A DNA stretch of 64,000 nt from Bostrychus sinensis (lineage: Eukaryota > Chordata > Actinopteri > Gobiiformes > Eleotridae), in contig CM036241.1 of NCBI GenBank assembly GCA_020698575.1, forward strand, positions 9,218,416 through 9,282,415, read 5' to 3'. How positions within the stretch are numbered: position 1 is the stretch's first letter; every line of letters begins with the position of its first letter. Below the pieces are notes generated by a model. It ran no database searches, was not told the DNA's origin, and saw only the letters and a list, made by a program, of their open reading frames with translations. A program made the position numbers and the translations under genes. This document shows positions 47,002 through 58,589 of the stretch, in pieces.

Positions 47002-47689
47002 TTTGATTAAGTTCTCAGTTAACTCGTGTTACTTGTGGTCTGAATAATTTATCTTTAGATCAGGCCTTGGTCAGATCAAGTAACTCCTGTACTGTGTGTT
47101 TCACTGTAGCCTAGTATTTCTTCCAGTTTAGTACTCCTTGATCTACTTTTATTTATTATATTTTATAGCCAAGTACCCAATACAGCATTTTTGATTGAAT
47201 TAAATAAATAAAATTAGTTTTTAAGGAAAGTAAAATTAAATACCAAGTGAAATACTATTTTATTACCATTTTAAAGTATGAACATAATTATTATCTTTAC
47301 ATAGGTCTATTTTAACATTAATGTAGTTTTGATTTGAGAAATAAGCTTGTAGCCTAAAGTGCTTAATTTTAGGTGGGGTAATATAAAGAGGTATAAAAAC
47401 ATTTGTGATTGTGATCTTTGTACTAATCCACTTTTGTTCAAACTTATAAATAAACTTGAAACTTGTAAATAAGTTACTTGAAGATCAAATCTATAGCTTT
47501 GTTTGTTTCTGTCGGACTCAGTTCGCGCTAACTTAGTTTTCAAATTCCAAATCTCGCGACATTTCCTTTATTGCGTTAACGTAATTATTCTCTCTCTTCT
47601 TGTGGTTATTTTAAAAACGCGGTGCAAACGTTTTGACTTAAATAATGAACATATTTTTATTTCCTTGAAAACACCCTTCTACACTCCTT

Positions 47690-47803
47690 TGCATTGTGAC
47701 CAAGCAGCTAACGCGGCCAACTGCAGCTAACTGCAGCTAACTGCAGCTAACGCTAAAGCAGCGCCTCGCTTCAGCGTCACGTCTGCACTGCGCGGCTCAT
47801 CAG
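47690..47803 (+). promoter_or_regulatory. tatdn2: Probable tatdn2 promoter and non-coding first exon
   Basis: Locally GC-rich sequence with three tandem CTGCAGCTAA units (about 47721-47750) and a CRE-like TCACGTC. The donor CAG/GTAACG at 47803/47804 is good. It would splice to the acceptor TTCATTTAG at 48700, giving a 5' UTR exon. Transcript evidence is lacking. Confidence 0.4.
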
Positions 47804-48710
47804 GTAACGTTAACGATCTAAAAATAACCTTTGTATTTTTAAGTAAAGTTTCATATCTTTACCCGGTGTAAATAAATATCTAGACAAAGCTTTTAAAAGA
47901 AACTTTTATGCTTTTAAAATGAAAAGTGAACTTCCCAAACCTCTGAACTATACAAGTGCTAACATTAGCCAACAGCAGTTAATTGGCTCATTAGCGACAC
48001 CTTGGATTGTTAAGGCGCTTCTGAAATTTAAAACGTTCCTGTCTTATGTGTAAAAGTGGGATAGTTTCCTAGTAGAAAATAATGCACGTTTTCATGATTG
48101 TTTTGGCAAAGTGTGGTACCTAACTTACTTCACTACTAATATGGTTAAGCAGCACGGTCAAGGTTAGTACAAGGTTAGTTGGTACAGACAACATAGCCTT
48201 TGTGTAACAGTTAAAATGTATTTTATGTAACATACAAATTAGGATAATGTGTTAGTTTGACAGTATCTGTTTTTTTTTGTTTTTGTTTTTTTAACTCCTA
48301 TTTCAAATTATCTGGTCTTTGAATGCAGTGTTTCCCATTAGTTAAGAAGACTTTAGAGGCCCACCATAGTCTAATCTTCTCCCCCATGGTCTAATACCAA
48401 GCTGGACAATAAATTTGTATAACGGATGACATTATTTGCTGCTCTTAGCATAAAAAATAAATAAAAAAAACTACACTATGCTAAAAATGACTCATTAAGC
48501 ATCAAATAGAGAAATTAATTTACATTTTACTCTAAAATGTTGTGTGTATTTCTTGAAGTTTTTCTTAAGGATCACTGTAGTCTGAATAGTAATCTGTGGG
48601 AAATCCTGGAATGTATTCGTAAGGTGTTTCCAAGCCACCTTTCTATCTCTGGAAATATCCAAATTCTGTGCATTTGTTTACATACTGTCTCTTCATTTAG
48701 GCACTCGATC

Positions 48711-51700
48711 ATGGACAGCAGCAGACAGAAGGTGAAGTTCAAGTGGCTCCGAACAATATTTTCCCCAGTGGCCGGTTGTCAACAGGGGAGAGATGTTCCC
48801 AGCACGCCCTCATCTTCCAGCGACTCTTCTTTCACCTCTCCTGTTGGTGAGTCCCCAGGATCAGCAGCATTCGGTTCCCTGACTCTTACTACTCCTAAAA
48901 GAAAGGCAGAGGAGCTCAGTGACAACATGGCATCTTCAGGCAAAGTCAAACTGAGGAAACTTTCCAAGAAACGCTTTCAGTCCTTAGCATCTCCTGAGGT
49001 ACATAGTGTGACTACTTTTTCTTAGTATTAAGCCAAAGGTGACTGTAGTATTTGACATCTTTTCTTTTCCTGTAGGAATTAGCCATGGACAAAACTCCCC
49101 CGAGGTTAGACACAGATACCCAGCAGGAAACCCCAGGTTCCTCTCACATTTTTATTTTGAAAAGAAAAGAGAGGACACCCGAGGAGGGCTCCAAAGCCAT
49201 ATACAAGCATGCATTGATGGCAGCCATTGGCAACAAAGGAGCAAAAGGCAGCACTAAGAAAGAGAAATCATTATCTCCTCCAGAAGCAACTAGTCCGCCT
49301 TCAATTAATCACAAAGGCATTGATTCCAATGGATTTGAAGACAGCGCTGAAGTCCAGGGGTGGTCTCCCCCTCTGCTGTTACTCGACTCGGAGGATGAAG
49401 ATGAAAGTGCCAAGGCAAACGCTGAAACCACATTAAAGCCATTTAATGCCATTTTAAGCGACAAGGTAAAAATGCATTCATATGTATTTTCATAATTGAC
49501 TTTTAGTTCAGAACAGCATTGCAATTCTTATGAACCAAAAAGGAGCAGAGTGATCTATTTACTCAGCCTTTGTCCAAACACTAGTGTTTGTAGCTCTGTA
49601 TATTTTTTACTTGCATAAATTTACACTTTTTAATTGTATATTCAGAGACAGTATTTTAAGTGAAAGTTGTCATAGAGTTTCTTATTACTCATATGAACAG
49701 CATTTAATTAGCCATAATTGAAAAAATTCCATAGCATGTCATTATAAAACAGTCGACACGAAAGATGTCTGTGAAGAGATTCAGGCTGATTGAATCACAA
49801 TAACAGGTAGAGAAGTCATCTGGACTTGGTTTTAAAGGTGAATTTGTTTCACCTTCATCCAAGAGGATTTGTCAATTCTGAAAGTAAAATAGTGAGCCTT
49901 TTGGCTGAAGGTAAAACGTCTTTACCTTTTAATACCAAGTTCAAATGACTTCTTTTTAAACCTTTTGTTAGGACACAAAAGATGGTTTTAAACTTAGATC
50001 AGTGATTCTCAAACTTATACCGAGTACCACCTCAGAAAACATTTGGCTTTCAAAGATTTTAATGAGCCTATATCTTCACTAAACCAGGTCTAAATCAAAT
50101 CCAGGACAAAACTAGGACCAGAGCTAAACCAAGACTAAACTGGGCCTAAAGCAGGTTTTGCCCCAACTAAAATCAGAACTTGAACTGGAAGACTCCTGAG
50201 TTGCACCAGTTGTACCTGTACCATGCCCCTTCAGGTTGAATTCTGATTTTAGCTATTCATATACAGTTAATACTATTTTTAAATCATTCAAATCTTCAAA
50301 ACAAAAACAATGTTGTAGGAGTTTTAAAATGTTTGTAAGAAGAGTAGTAATGTTTGTTTTTCCTTTCTATGCTCTTTTTTTTTTTTTCACAAAGTGAACA
50401 TGGGAGGGCTATTTTTCATGCACATTCAGTAGTACACCCATTCAGCCTATTCATTGATGTTTCCTTCTTTTTAGAGTGCTGTGCTGAAAGGAGCAGATTC
50501 ACCGAGCACATTTGTACCCCCCATCGATTCACTGGACACACACCGTGACTCATCTCTGCCTTTGGAGCCGACGCAAGATACTGCCTCATGCTTCTCGTCG
50601 AACACTGACAAAGAAGACAGCGCTCCTTCTCCTGGGGCCAACCAAGGACAAACTTTTGTGTCCACAAGTCCATCAACATGTGAAAATTGGGAGACGCCTA
50701 AAAGAACAGTCATCTTCTCCTACAAGCAGCATTTTACACCTGTATCAAACGTGCAGTTGCCAAACGTCTCGAGAACTGCCACTGACAAAACACAGCCTTC
50801 AGTTATTACGTTCTCAGACCCTTTTGCCCTGCCCGTGCGCAACAAGAAGCGCATTTTCAAATCTCGTAGACAATCAGACGTTGGCTTCTCTACACACTAC
50901 CCGCCTTACTCCATAACTCAGTCCAGCACTCCTAAAAGAAGGTGGTCTCTAGGCCCAGAGCCAGAGCGGACTATGTTTCCCAGTGTACATGGCGGTCTTG
51001 GCTTCCTGGACACACATTGCCACTTGGACATGCTCTATGGCAAACTTAACTTTTCCGGGAGCTTCAGTAGCTTTCGGCGGAAATACCAAGACAGTTTTGG
51101 CTTAGAGTTTGAAGGGTGTATCGCGGATTTTTGTAACCCCAGGATCATGGTGAAACAGGGGATATGGGAGGGGCTGCTGGCTGAAGAAATGGTGTGGGGA
51201 GCGTTTGGGTGCCATCCACACTTTGCCAAGGATTATACAAATACACAGGAGAGGAACATACTGGCAGCAATGAGGCATCCAAAAGCAGTGGCCTTCGGGG
51301 AGATCGGACTGGATTATTCCCACAAAAACTCAACTGATTCTTCCCAGCAAAAAAAGGTACTATTTAGGTACTATTCATATGAGAATAAACATTCAGTGAT
51401 ATGCAAAATCAGGTCTAGGACTAAATTGAACATAAATAAATCCATAGCTTTCTGTCACATATTGTGTAGCTCACTAATCTGGTCAACCAAGTTCAATATC
51501 CCAGAGTATATTTGTTACAGAAACATTTTAATTTAGTTTAATTTAGCCACAAACCAGTGCACTTTTCGTATTGGTCCCATGCCCAGATAAATGGAGCGCA
51601 TTGTGACAGGAAGGGCATCTGGCATAAAACCTTTTCTAAAGCAATATGCAAATTACTGCATACCCACGAGCATATTATTTTGCTGTGGCGACCCTGGACG

Positions 51701-54700
51701 TGAAAAGCTGAATGGAATAGAGAACAAAAGCATAGTTGGTCGTCTGTTAATTGTTGTGTTTGTAGGTGCTTGAGCGTCAGCTAAATTTGGCTGTGGCCAT
51801 GAAGAAGCCTCTGGTCATTCACTGCAGAGACGCAGACGACGACCTCATGGAAATCATGAAGAAATGTGTCCCCAGAGACTACAAGATTCACCGGTAGGTT
51901 ACATTTAACTCTTTTTTTTTTTTTTTGTGTCAAGGGACAAGTGTATTACAATGTTTATGTGGCTAAACTTGTTGACTGTTAACACCAGTACATTCTTCCA
52001 AAAGTCTAAATTTACTGTGTTTTTTGTTTGTTTGTTTTGCTTCCAGGCACTGTTTCACAAATGAGTATCCAGTGATCGAGCCATTCCTGGAGGAGTTCCC
52101 AAACCTGTACGTGGGCTTCACCTCTCTGATTACTTACTCCAGCGCCACTGACGCTCGAGACTCGGTCCGAAAAATCCCACTCGAACGAATCGTGTTGGAG
52201 ACAGACGCTCCATATTTTCTGCCAAGACAGGTACACATTATGGGAAATTCCTAATGCTGATACACAACAGCTCAGTTTGTTTACATGCAAGGAAAGACTT
52301 TTGAATTATTGCCTTAGAGATTCTTCTGTCTTTGGACTAGTAGTGGTAGTTTAATTATTCCGTAAGTCTAGGCAATTAGACATATGAGCATGTTCCTATT
52401 AAGCCAATGATTCTCAACTGGTGGGTTTGGACCCAAAAGTTCAATGTAGTTAATACTGATTCTTTTTTGAAGCCTAAAAACAGTTTCAACTACTGTACAT
52501 ATACATATGAGGAAACTTATATTAAAATGCATGTGCCATAATGGCTACAATATTTACAGGGTAGCCCCAAGAGCTTTAAAAGTATTAAAAAGGTATAATT
52601 GATGTTGCCAAAATCAAGGCCTTAAAAGTACTAAATCGTATGGGCAGGAATTGCATTTTCTTAATTTAGGTCTTCAATTGGGACATGTGTTCAGTGTTGC
52701 ACTTGTCAAAAATATACAGTATTTTAGGGTGTATTCGCTCCTGCCTCGTTTGGTCCGGTTAAAACGGACCAGAGTTCGTTTCCCACGTTAGTCCAGACCA
52801 AGTGTGCAGGTGTGAATGCCCTCATGTGAACTCTGGTCTGGACCAAACAAGCGGACTGAGTCCTGTCTGAAGAGGTGGTCTCGGTCCGCTTCCAAACAGA
52901 CTCTGGTACGGTTCGCTTACGGTGTGAATATGAACTGGCTCCGATCTGGCCCAACTACAAACGTCATCAGCCTTTTTGGAGTTAACGAGCTACCGTAGCC
53001 GGGCATTAAGGGAAACAAACAACTGCGGAAGTCACACAAAATCCACAAGCCGTGGACAAACTTAGAACAAAAAGGATACGGTGCCTCTTTGATATTTGCA
53101 CTTACAGCCTACCTATTCTGTCGTTTTCTGCTCAGCACCACTGCTGTGGGTCAAGGCACAGAGTGTATGTCTTCTCACCTGTAGCCGGCTTACACCACGC
53201 TTTCACCGTTGCAAAATAACAAGTAGGGCGCAGTGAATCTGACTTTGAATTAGCTGCTTTTGACACTGAAAATGATTTTCACAGATTTGTAGCTGTAAAA
53301 CCAGAGTAAATATCCTGCTAACAACTGGAGCACGCAACTCCTGATGATTGTTTTCCTCAGGTTCCGTGTCTTTGCATTGCCCTGCCCACATCAGTTCAGG
53401 CCGTGGGTGCAGTGATCATCACACACATTAAGCGGTGGGCCAAGGGGCTCTATTATGCATTTGATAGATCCCTATCGAGGGAGGACCCAGTTTTTTTCTA
53501 AGAGCTACAGTTTTCAAGGAATCAAAATAAAATTGTCGCCTGACGTACTACTTGCACATTTTTGGAACTCTGCATATTTTCTGTAACACTTTTCCAAGGC
53601 GAAAACAGTGGGCAGCCATCTGTTATCAGCCAATCGCACGCTGGGAAACCACCTGCTGCTGGAGCACCGGAACTAAACCCTGCCCACCTGCGCTTTTATG
53701 AGAGAAGATGAGCGACTGTCACTAAAGCTCTGGTGTGGAGTGCAGCAGCTGGGCTTAACTTAAGTCGGTCCTAAGTCTTACTCCGGGCGTAGCTACGTCC
53801 GACGTAGTAAACAGAGTTAGTACCAAGTGCACCAGTGTTTACTAAGACCAGTCTTAACTGCGCCTGGTCGTATCGTGCGCGTTTCACAAGAATACATGGG
53901 GCGCTGTAATCGTTGCCTATAGCAACATGAGCGTGCATCATGGAAGAGGTTAATAAAAGAAAGGCACATTTTACGGACATTGAAATCCATAAACAATTCA
54001 CAGCAGACGCAGCGTGTCTTGGTGTTAAAATGCTTTAACATGAACAGGGTTTAATCAGCTGTGCCGTCTGTTGTTATCTGACAAAATGAGAGAACTACCT
54101 CCAGACTGTGTGTGGGGAGACGGGACTGTTCTATTTACAACAGGCACAAGTTTTCACCTCACTCATCAGAGAGGAGCTGAGACGGGACAGCGCTCGCCCC
54201 TCCCCTCTGTTTCCCTCTGACCTGTCCCCCCTGACCTGTCCCTGAGTCAAATAAATACGACTGCCTCGTATTTATTTGGAAACGGGGCAATGTGTGTTTT
54301 GACTGAAATTAGTGCCCCTTCAGTTTTAATGGGTGCTGCTTCTGCGGTGTAAAAGTGGATAGCAATTAAATCTTTGCATATGACGCTCGTTGGATACGGT
54401 GCATTCAGAGGCTGTGGAGCTGTCTGAGTGAGTGAGATACAGTGTTGTCACTGAGACTAAACGGATCCTTGGACTTAAGCCTGGTCTACACTAGGCGTAA
54501 AAGTTACACCTGGGCCTACACTGCACTCCTCATAACTATGAGCTGGTTCTAACTTTCAGTCGAATGCAAGGCTATGCCTAGGCGTATGACCAGCTGCTGC
54601 ACTCCGCTCCAGGGTGCACTGCTCTATTGTTTAAGATGGGCTTAATGACTTAATATTTCTTTACAGTGCTGTGGTAGCGACATGCGAAGCAGAAGCATTT

Positions 54701-56513
54701 AGGCACGCAATCGCGTGAGGAAAAAGAGTCGATTAGAAAGAAGAATGTCATACTATTATACTTATACGGAGATAGAGACTTGTCCCTGTAGTCACGTCAT
54801 AACTGCTTCTATAAGTGGAACAGCTGCGTTAGGGCGCATCCTCTGATTGGTCAGTCCTCAAAATCTGAGCGTACTATTGGTTCATGAAGTGTAATCGGTC
54901 GCGGCGTTTGCCTGATAAAATTAGATAAATGTATTGCATTTGTAAAAATGTGCAAGATTTTCAAGCAGCGATAATCATAATATAACTGAGGATAATATAC
55001 ACTTTCTATACGTGAGATTCTGTGTCCTCCCTCGATGGAGATCTATATTTTCGATAATGAAAGCAGATAGACGGCTTCAGCCCACTGTCTACATGCTTCT
55101 GTTTACAAATTTTAGTCCACTTGCAAAAAGTGTAATGAGAATATGATCCGAACCAAAAAATAAAGTCTGGAATCGATCCGGACCAAAAAAGCGCACCAGC
55201 GGACTTTCCTGGTGTGAATACATCCTTAGATTAATACTTTGTAAGTAACAACAAAGAAGTCTGTGTTCTTTGCAAGTTGGATGTAGATTTGGCAACAACT
55301 TCTATCAGTAGTGGTTTTATGAATATCCTTAAGTCACTGACTCGAATGTGCTGAAAGTGTTTGAAAGCTAAATCTCCTGTTGGGCTGTGTACTGTGTCAG
55401 GCATACTTGTTGCAAAAACATCCCCATAATACAGTAAACGCTGTTACCACTAAAATGTATGATTATGTTTTGGTATTTTTAACGTAGTTATTTCACCTGT
55501 ATTAGACTTTTAAAATAAAACCATTGAGAGTAATACAGGTATTTTATTAGCATAAAAGTTTTACTGGCAATCTTGCCATTAAAGCTGCACTACCTGATTT
55601 CTTTTTCCTTGTATTTTGTCAAAGATAATTATTTAGTTATTAGTACAGCAAAACAAAAGTCATCTGAGAAAAAATGAGACTTTGAGGTCACCTGTGGGCT
55701 GTATTATAAGGGTTTTTGTTTTAGGGGGGAAGGGAAGGAACAGTTTAACCAATCACACGCTTTCATAGGACAGGAGCGCTCTGATTGGTCAATACATCCT
55801 TTATTTATCCAGAACTAGAATCTATCAGGAATAATGTGAAGGAGATATTGTTTTAGTTAAAAAAATATAGCTAATTCACAGTATTTTAATTTTTTATTTT
55901 AAAGAATTAAAAGCAAACTCCAGATCTTGCTGTTATTCTGATGATGATGAAAAATGGAAACAAAAACAACTTGGCCATTATGTAAAATATATTTTTAATT
56001 GTGAATAAATTGGCTGTACTGTTATCAGTAAAACTAATATTTGATTTAAATATGTTTACCTCATATCTTGGGACACGTTGGTAATTTTTATGATCTATAA
56101 AACCTATATACTACTCCATAGAACCTTTTTAAATTTTATTCTAAGAGGCATTTAAAAAGTGTTAAATGTCTTAAATCTCACAAGAAAAAACCTGGAGCTG
56201 CAGTGATTTAGAAAAATAACTGGTTCTGCAGGTCAGAGTATAATTATGAAGAATAAAATTGGGTTGCTCAGTTCAGAACAGCTGCACTGATCTGCCATGA
56301 CTTAGTTAAAAGTGTTAATTTTCACATTTTCTACCAATACAATATTCTTAATATACCCTGTCTATTTTCCAGGTGAGTAAAAATGTCTGCCGATTCTCTC
56401 ATCCCGGGATGGGGATCCACACTCTGCAGGAGATCAGTCTTCTGAAGGGAGAGGACATGTCCACAGTCCTGAGCACGGTCCGACACAACACTGCTCAGCT
56501 CTACGGTATATGA
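48711..56513 (+). CDS. tatdn2: TatD DNase domain-containing protein 2
   Basis: Exons are 48711-48998, 49076-49465, 50475-51356, 51766-51893, 52047-52230 and 56373-56513. Borders are GT-AG and phases agree, giving 670 residues (human about 760). The first 400 residues are low-complexity, Ser/Pro/Lys-rich, with basic clusters such as TPKRKAEE and NKKRIFKSRR, a likely disordered nuclear region. The TatD metallonuclease domain runs from about 400. Metal ligands are seen: H407 and H409 (LDTHCHLD), E502 (GEIGLDY), H539 (VIHCRD), H564 (HCFT) and D616 (ETDAPYF). All are present, so an active nuclease is expected. TATDN2 is reported as a metal-dependent 3' exonuclease/RNase acting on R-loops. Introns hold transposons, notably a 2.5-kb Harbinger-like element in intron 5. 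The gene lies between vhl and ghrl as in human. Confidence 0.93.
50001..50235. mobile_element. Short copy of the minisatellite-carrying MITE (site F)
   Basis: Starts CAGTGATTCTCAAACTTATA, then ACCACCTCAGAAAACATTTG and AATGAGCCTATATCTTCACT. About eight copies of AAACCAAGACT-type units (50080-50150) and GACTCCTGAGTTGCACCAGT follow. This is the same order as the copy at 44890-45493. It is in tatdn2 intron 2. Confidence 0.6.
51590..51715. repeat. Dispersed repeat 'GATGCCCTTCCTGACGC', inverted copy
   Basis: GACAGGAAGGGCATCTGGCA and GCTGTGGCGACCCTGGACGT, the reverse of the block at 37395-37500. It lies in tatdn2 intron 3. Confidence 0.45.
52727..55225. mobile_element. Harbinger-like non-autonomous element with TTA TSD
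   Basis: Left end GGGTGTATTCGCTCCTG. The right end in reverse reads GGATGTATTCACACCAGG. TTA trinucleotides flank both ends (52724-52726 and 55226-55228). Inside, TTTGGTCCGGTTAAAACGGA near the left and TTTTTTGGTCCGGATCG (reverse of the right) continue the similarity. A 3-bp TTA/TAA duplication fits PIF/Harbinger-type elements. No transposase frame. Further inverted sequence at about 53740-54600 suggests another element nested within. It makes up most of tatdn2 intron 5. Confidence 0.65.
55579..55927. mobile_element. TTAA MITE, family C, truncated copy
   Basis: About 350 bases match 35113-35460 in the same orientation at about 95% by eye (for example AAAGCTGCACTACCTGATTT and GGACAGGAGCGCTCTGATTG). 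The right part is missing and is replaced by reverse family-A MITE sequence (about 55950-56110). It is in tatdn2 intron 5. Confidence 0.75.
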
Positions 56514-58300
56514 TGTGCACTTTTATGTGCTGTTTTGTTTTAATGCACTAGTTTCCCCTTTATTCTGTTTATGTGCATTCTGAATTATAGTTTTAACTAG
56601 TTTCAATTTAAAAAATACTCCTGTATCATTCTTGTTTGGGACACAGTGTCCATATGATTGTCTTGTTAAAAAAAATTAATTACTGTCTAGTTTTATGCTT
56701 GTAATGTTGCACTCTTGTTCTGATTTGTCAGATGTTTGCATGGCTGCTGTGATGATGTGTGGCTTGGTTTATTACAGTGCTCCACTGAAAGCTTTTTCCC
56801 CCTTGTGTTTCTTTCATTGAAAGTCTGAAACAGAAGTGTACAGGCTCTAAAAGCAGGTGCATTAGAAAATAAGGTTGAGGGACATTAGAGTTTGATGTGC
56901 TTCAAACACCATGTTTCAAGTGCTTTTTATTTTGTGACGTTTTCTAGTAGAGCAAGCCATTTAGGGCTTGTAGATGGAAAGATGTGGAGTGTAGACGTTA
57001 ATGAAAAGACATCTTCAGGGGCTGTTTCTAATGGACATATTTTTCACAGAAATCAGGCCTGTCCTTGAATGTAGGTAACTCAGTGTAGAGGCAGGTGTAT
57101 ATTCGTTAATAAAGACTTCTCAGGACCACACAGAGCAAATGCATGAGTTATGGCAATGTGTACACTCAGTGAAACGTAAGTAGTTGCTTTGACATAGTTT
57201 TTTATATTTAAGCCGGAAGCTCTGAGTTATCCAGTGTTCACTTAACAACAGGCTTTTAACAGAGATGGGAAACTAAATACCTTAAGTAATTAGAAAAAAT
57301 ACTTCTGGGTAAACTTGAGTGGGATACTTTTAAGATATTAGTGTTTTTTTTTTTTTTTACCTTAGTGGTAAGGTGGGTAGTGCACTTGCCCTACAACCAG
57401 GTACAGTAGTCATAGTTTTCAGTGACGTCACACCTGAAGGGCAAGCACATAACGTTACTCCACTGAGCGTCAGCTGAAGCCAATGTTAACGCAGATCTGT
57501 GTTTCTACAGAAACTCATCAGAGAAAACTGACTCAGAAATAAGATGAATGTGGATTTGTGCCGAGTCCCTGTTTCTGGGAGGGTGAACAATGAGAATGGT
57601 TAGCTGTTTAAATACACAATGTATTTACAGCAAACAAATGTAGATGACATCGCCTTAAGCTAGTGTTGGCTAATGGCAGTTTGTGTCTGTCTGTCTTTCA
57701 CAGCAAATCATCAATGTAATGTCCCATACTCCGCATAATATTTTGGCCTAGGTTTTATACTGGATGACCTTTCTGACACAACCCTCTCCATTTATTCAGA
57801 CTTGAGGGCAGCACAAAGAGTACACTGACTTGTGACCTCTTAGGGCTGGATTTCATATTTTTTTGTTCTACTTTATTAGTTTTAGATTACTTCTACCACT
57901 GCTTTTAAAAAGAAAAGGGGAAGCCTCTACATATAAAAATGCAAATGTGTGTATATATACTATATATAAATGGTATGTACACAAAAGGTGCTGCTTCAGT
58001 ATAGTTTTAATGCGTAGCCATCAAGACAAAGGACCTAACACACATCAACAACATAACTACATGACTCAGAGATTACACCACAGTAAATGAATGGCTGTCG
58101 ATAATGCAGAGAAAATGTGTATTACCGCTGCATCTGCGTACACGGAGAGACAAGAATAGAGAAAAGGAGAAGCAGTCTGTATCCCCAAGGCCTGAAAAGC
58201 ATATTCTCTGGGCAGGTGACAAGTTTCAATAATCTAGGTCTTACATTTTTATAATATTACTGTAGCCTATTGCAGACAAACTGTATTTTGTTTGCAGCAG
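56514..58300. other. tatdn2 3' UTR and tatdn2-ghrl intergenic region
   Basis: No gene seen. A copy of the GATGCCCTTCCTGACGC-type repeat is at 57755-57840. A tRNA-like fragment TAGTGGTAAGGTGGGTAGTG is near 57364-57383, and a CRE-like TGACGTCA lies at 57423-57430. The convergent end of ghrl is at about 58333. Confidence 0.4.
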
Positions 58301-58331
58301 AGTCATTCCAGACATCCAGCAGTTACCTTTT

Positions 58332-58337
58332 TTTTTA
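58332..58337 (-). terminator. ghrl: Candidate ghrl polyadenylation signal
   Basis: Minus-strand AATAAA about 255 bases after the ghrl stop codon. An ATTAAA nearer the stop (about 58418-58423) is an alternative. Confidence 0.35.
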
Positions 58338-58589
58338 TTATTCAGCATAATATAATTAGCAATAAGGCCCACATACAGCTGCAGCAAGAAGCTAAAAGAA
58401 GTTCAGTGACATTAAAAAGTTTAATTTTTACCCTGGAGAACCCTGGAGGTGCCATGATATGAGCTGATTGCAAGATACAGTTAAAGGTAAGTGTCCTTCA
58501 ATACAGTAAGTGCAGAAAAGATGGCTATGCTGTGGTTAGTGTGGGATTGGATAAGATTAAAATAGGATGACCCATTGTCAAGAAGTTTG

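Noticed and set aside
50512..50916. 134-codon frame overlapping tatdn2 exon 3
   Set aside because: Alternative frame within a coding exon whose correct frame is clearly established.
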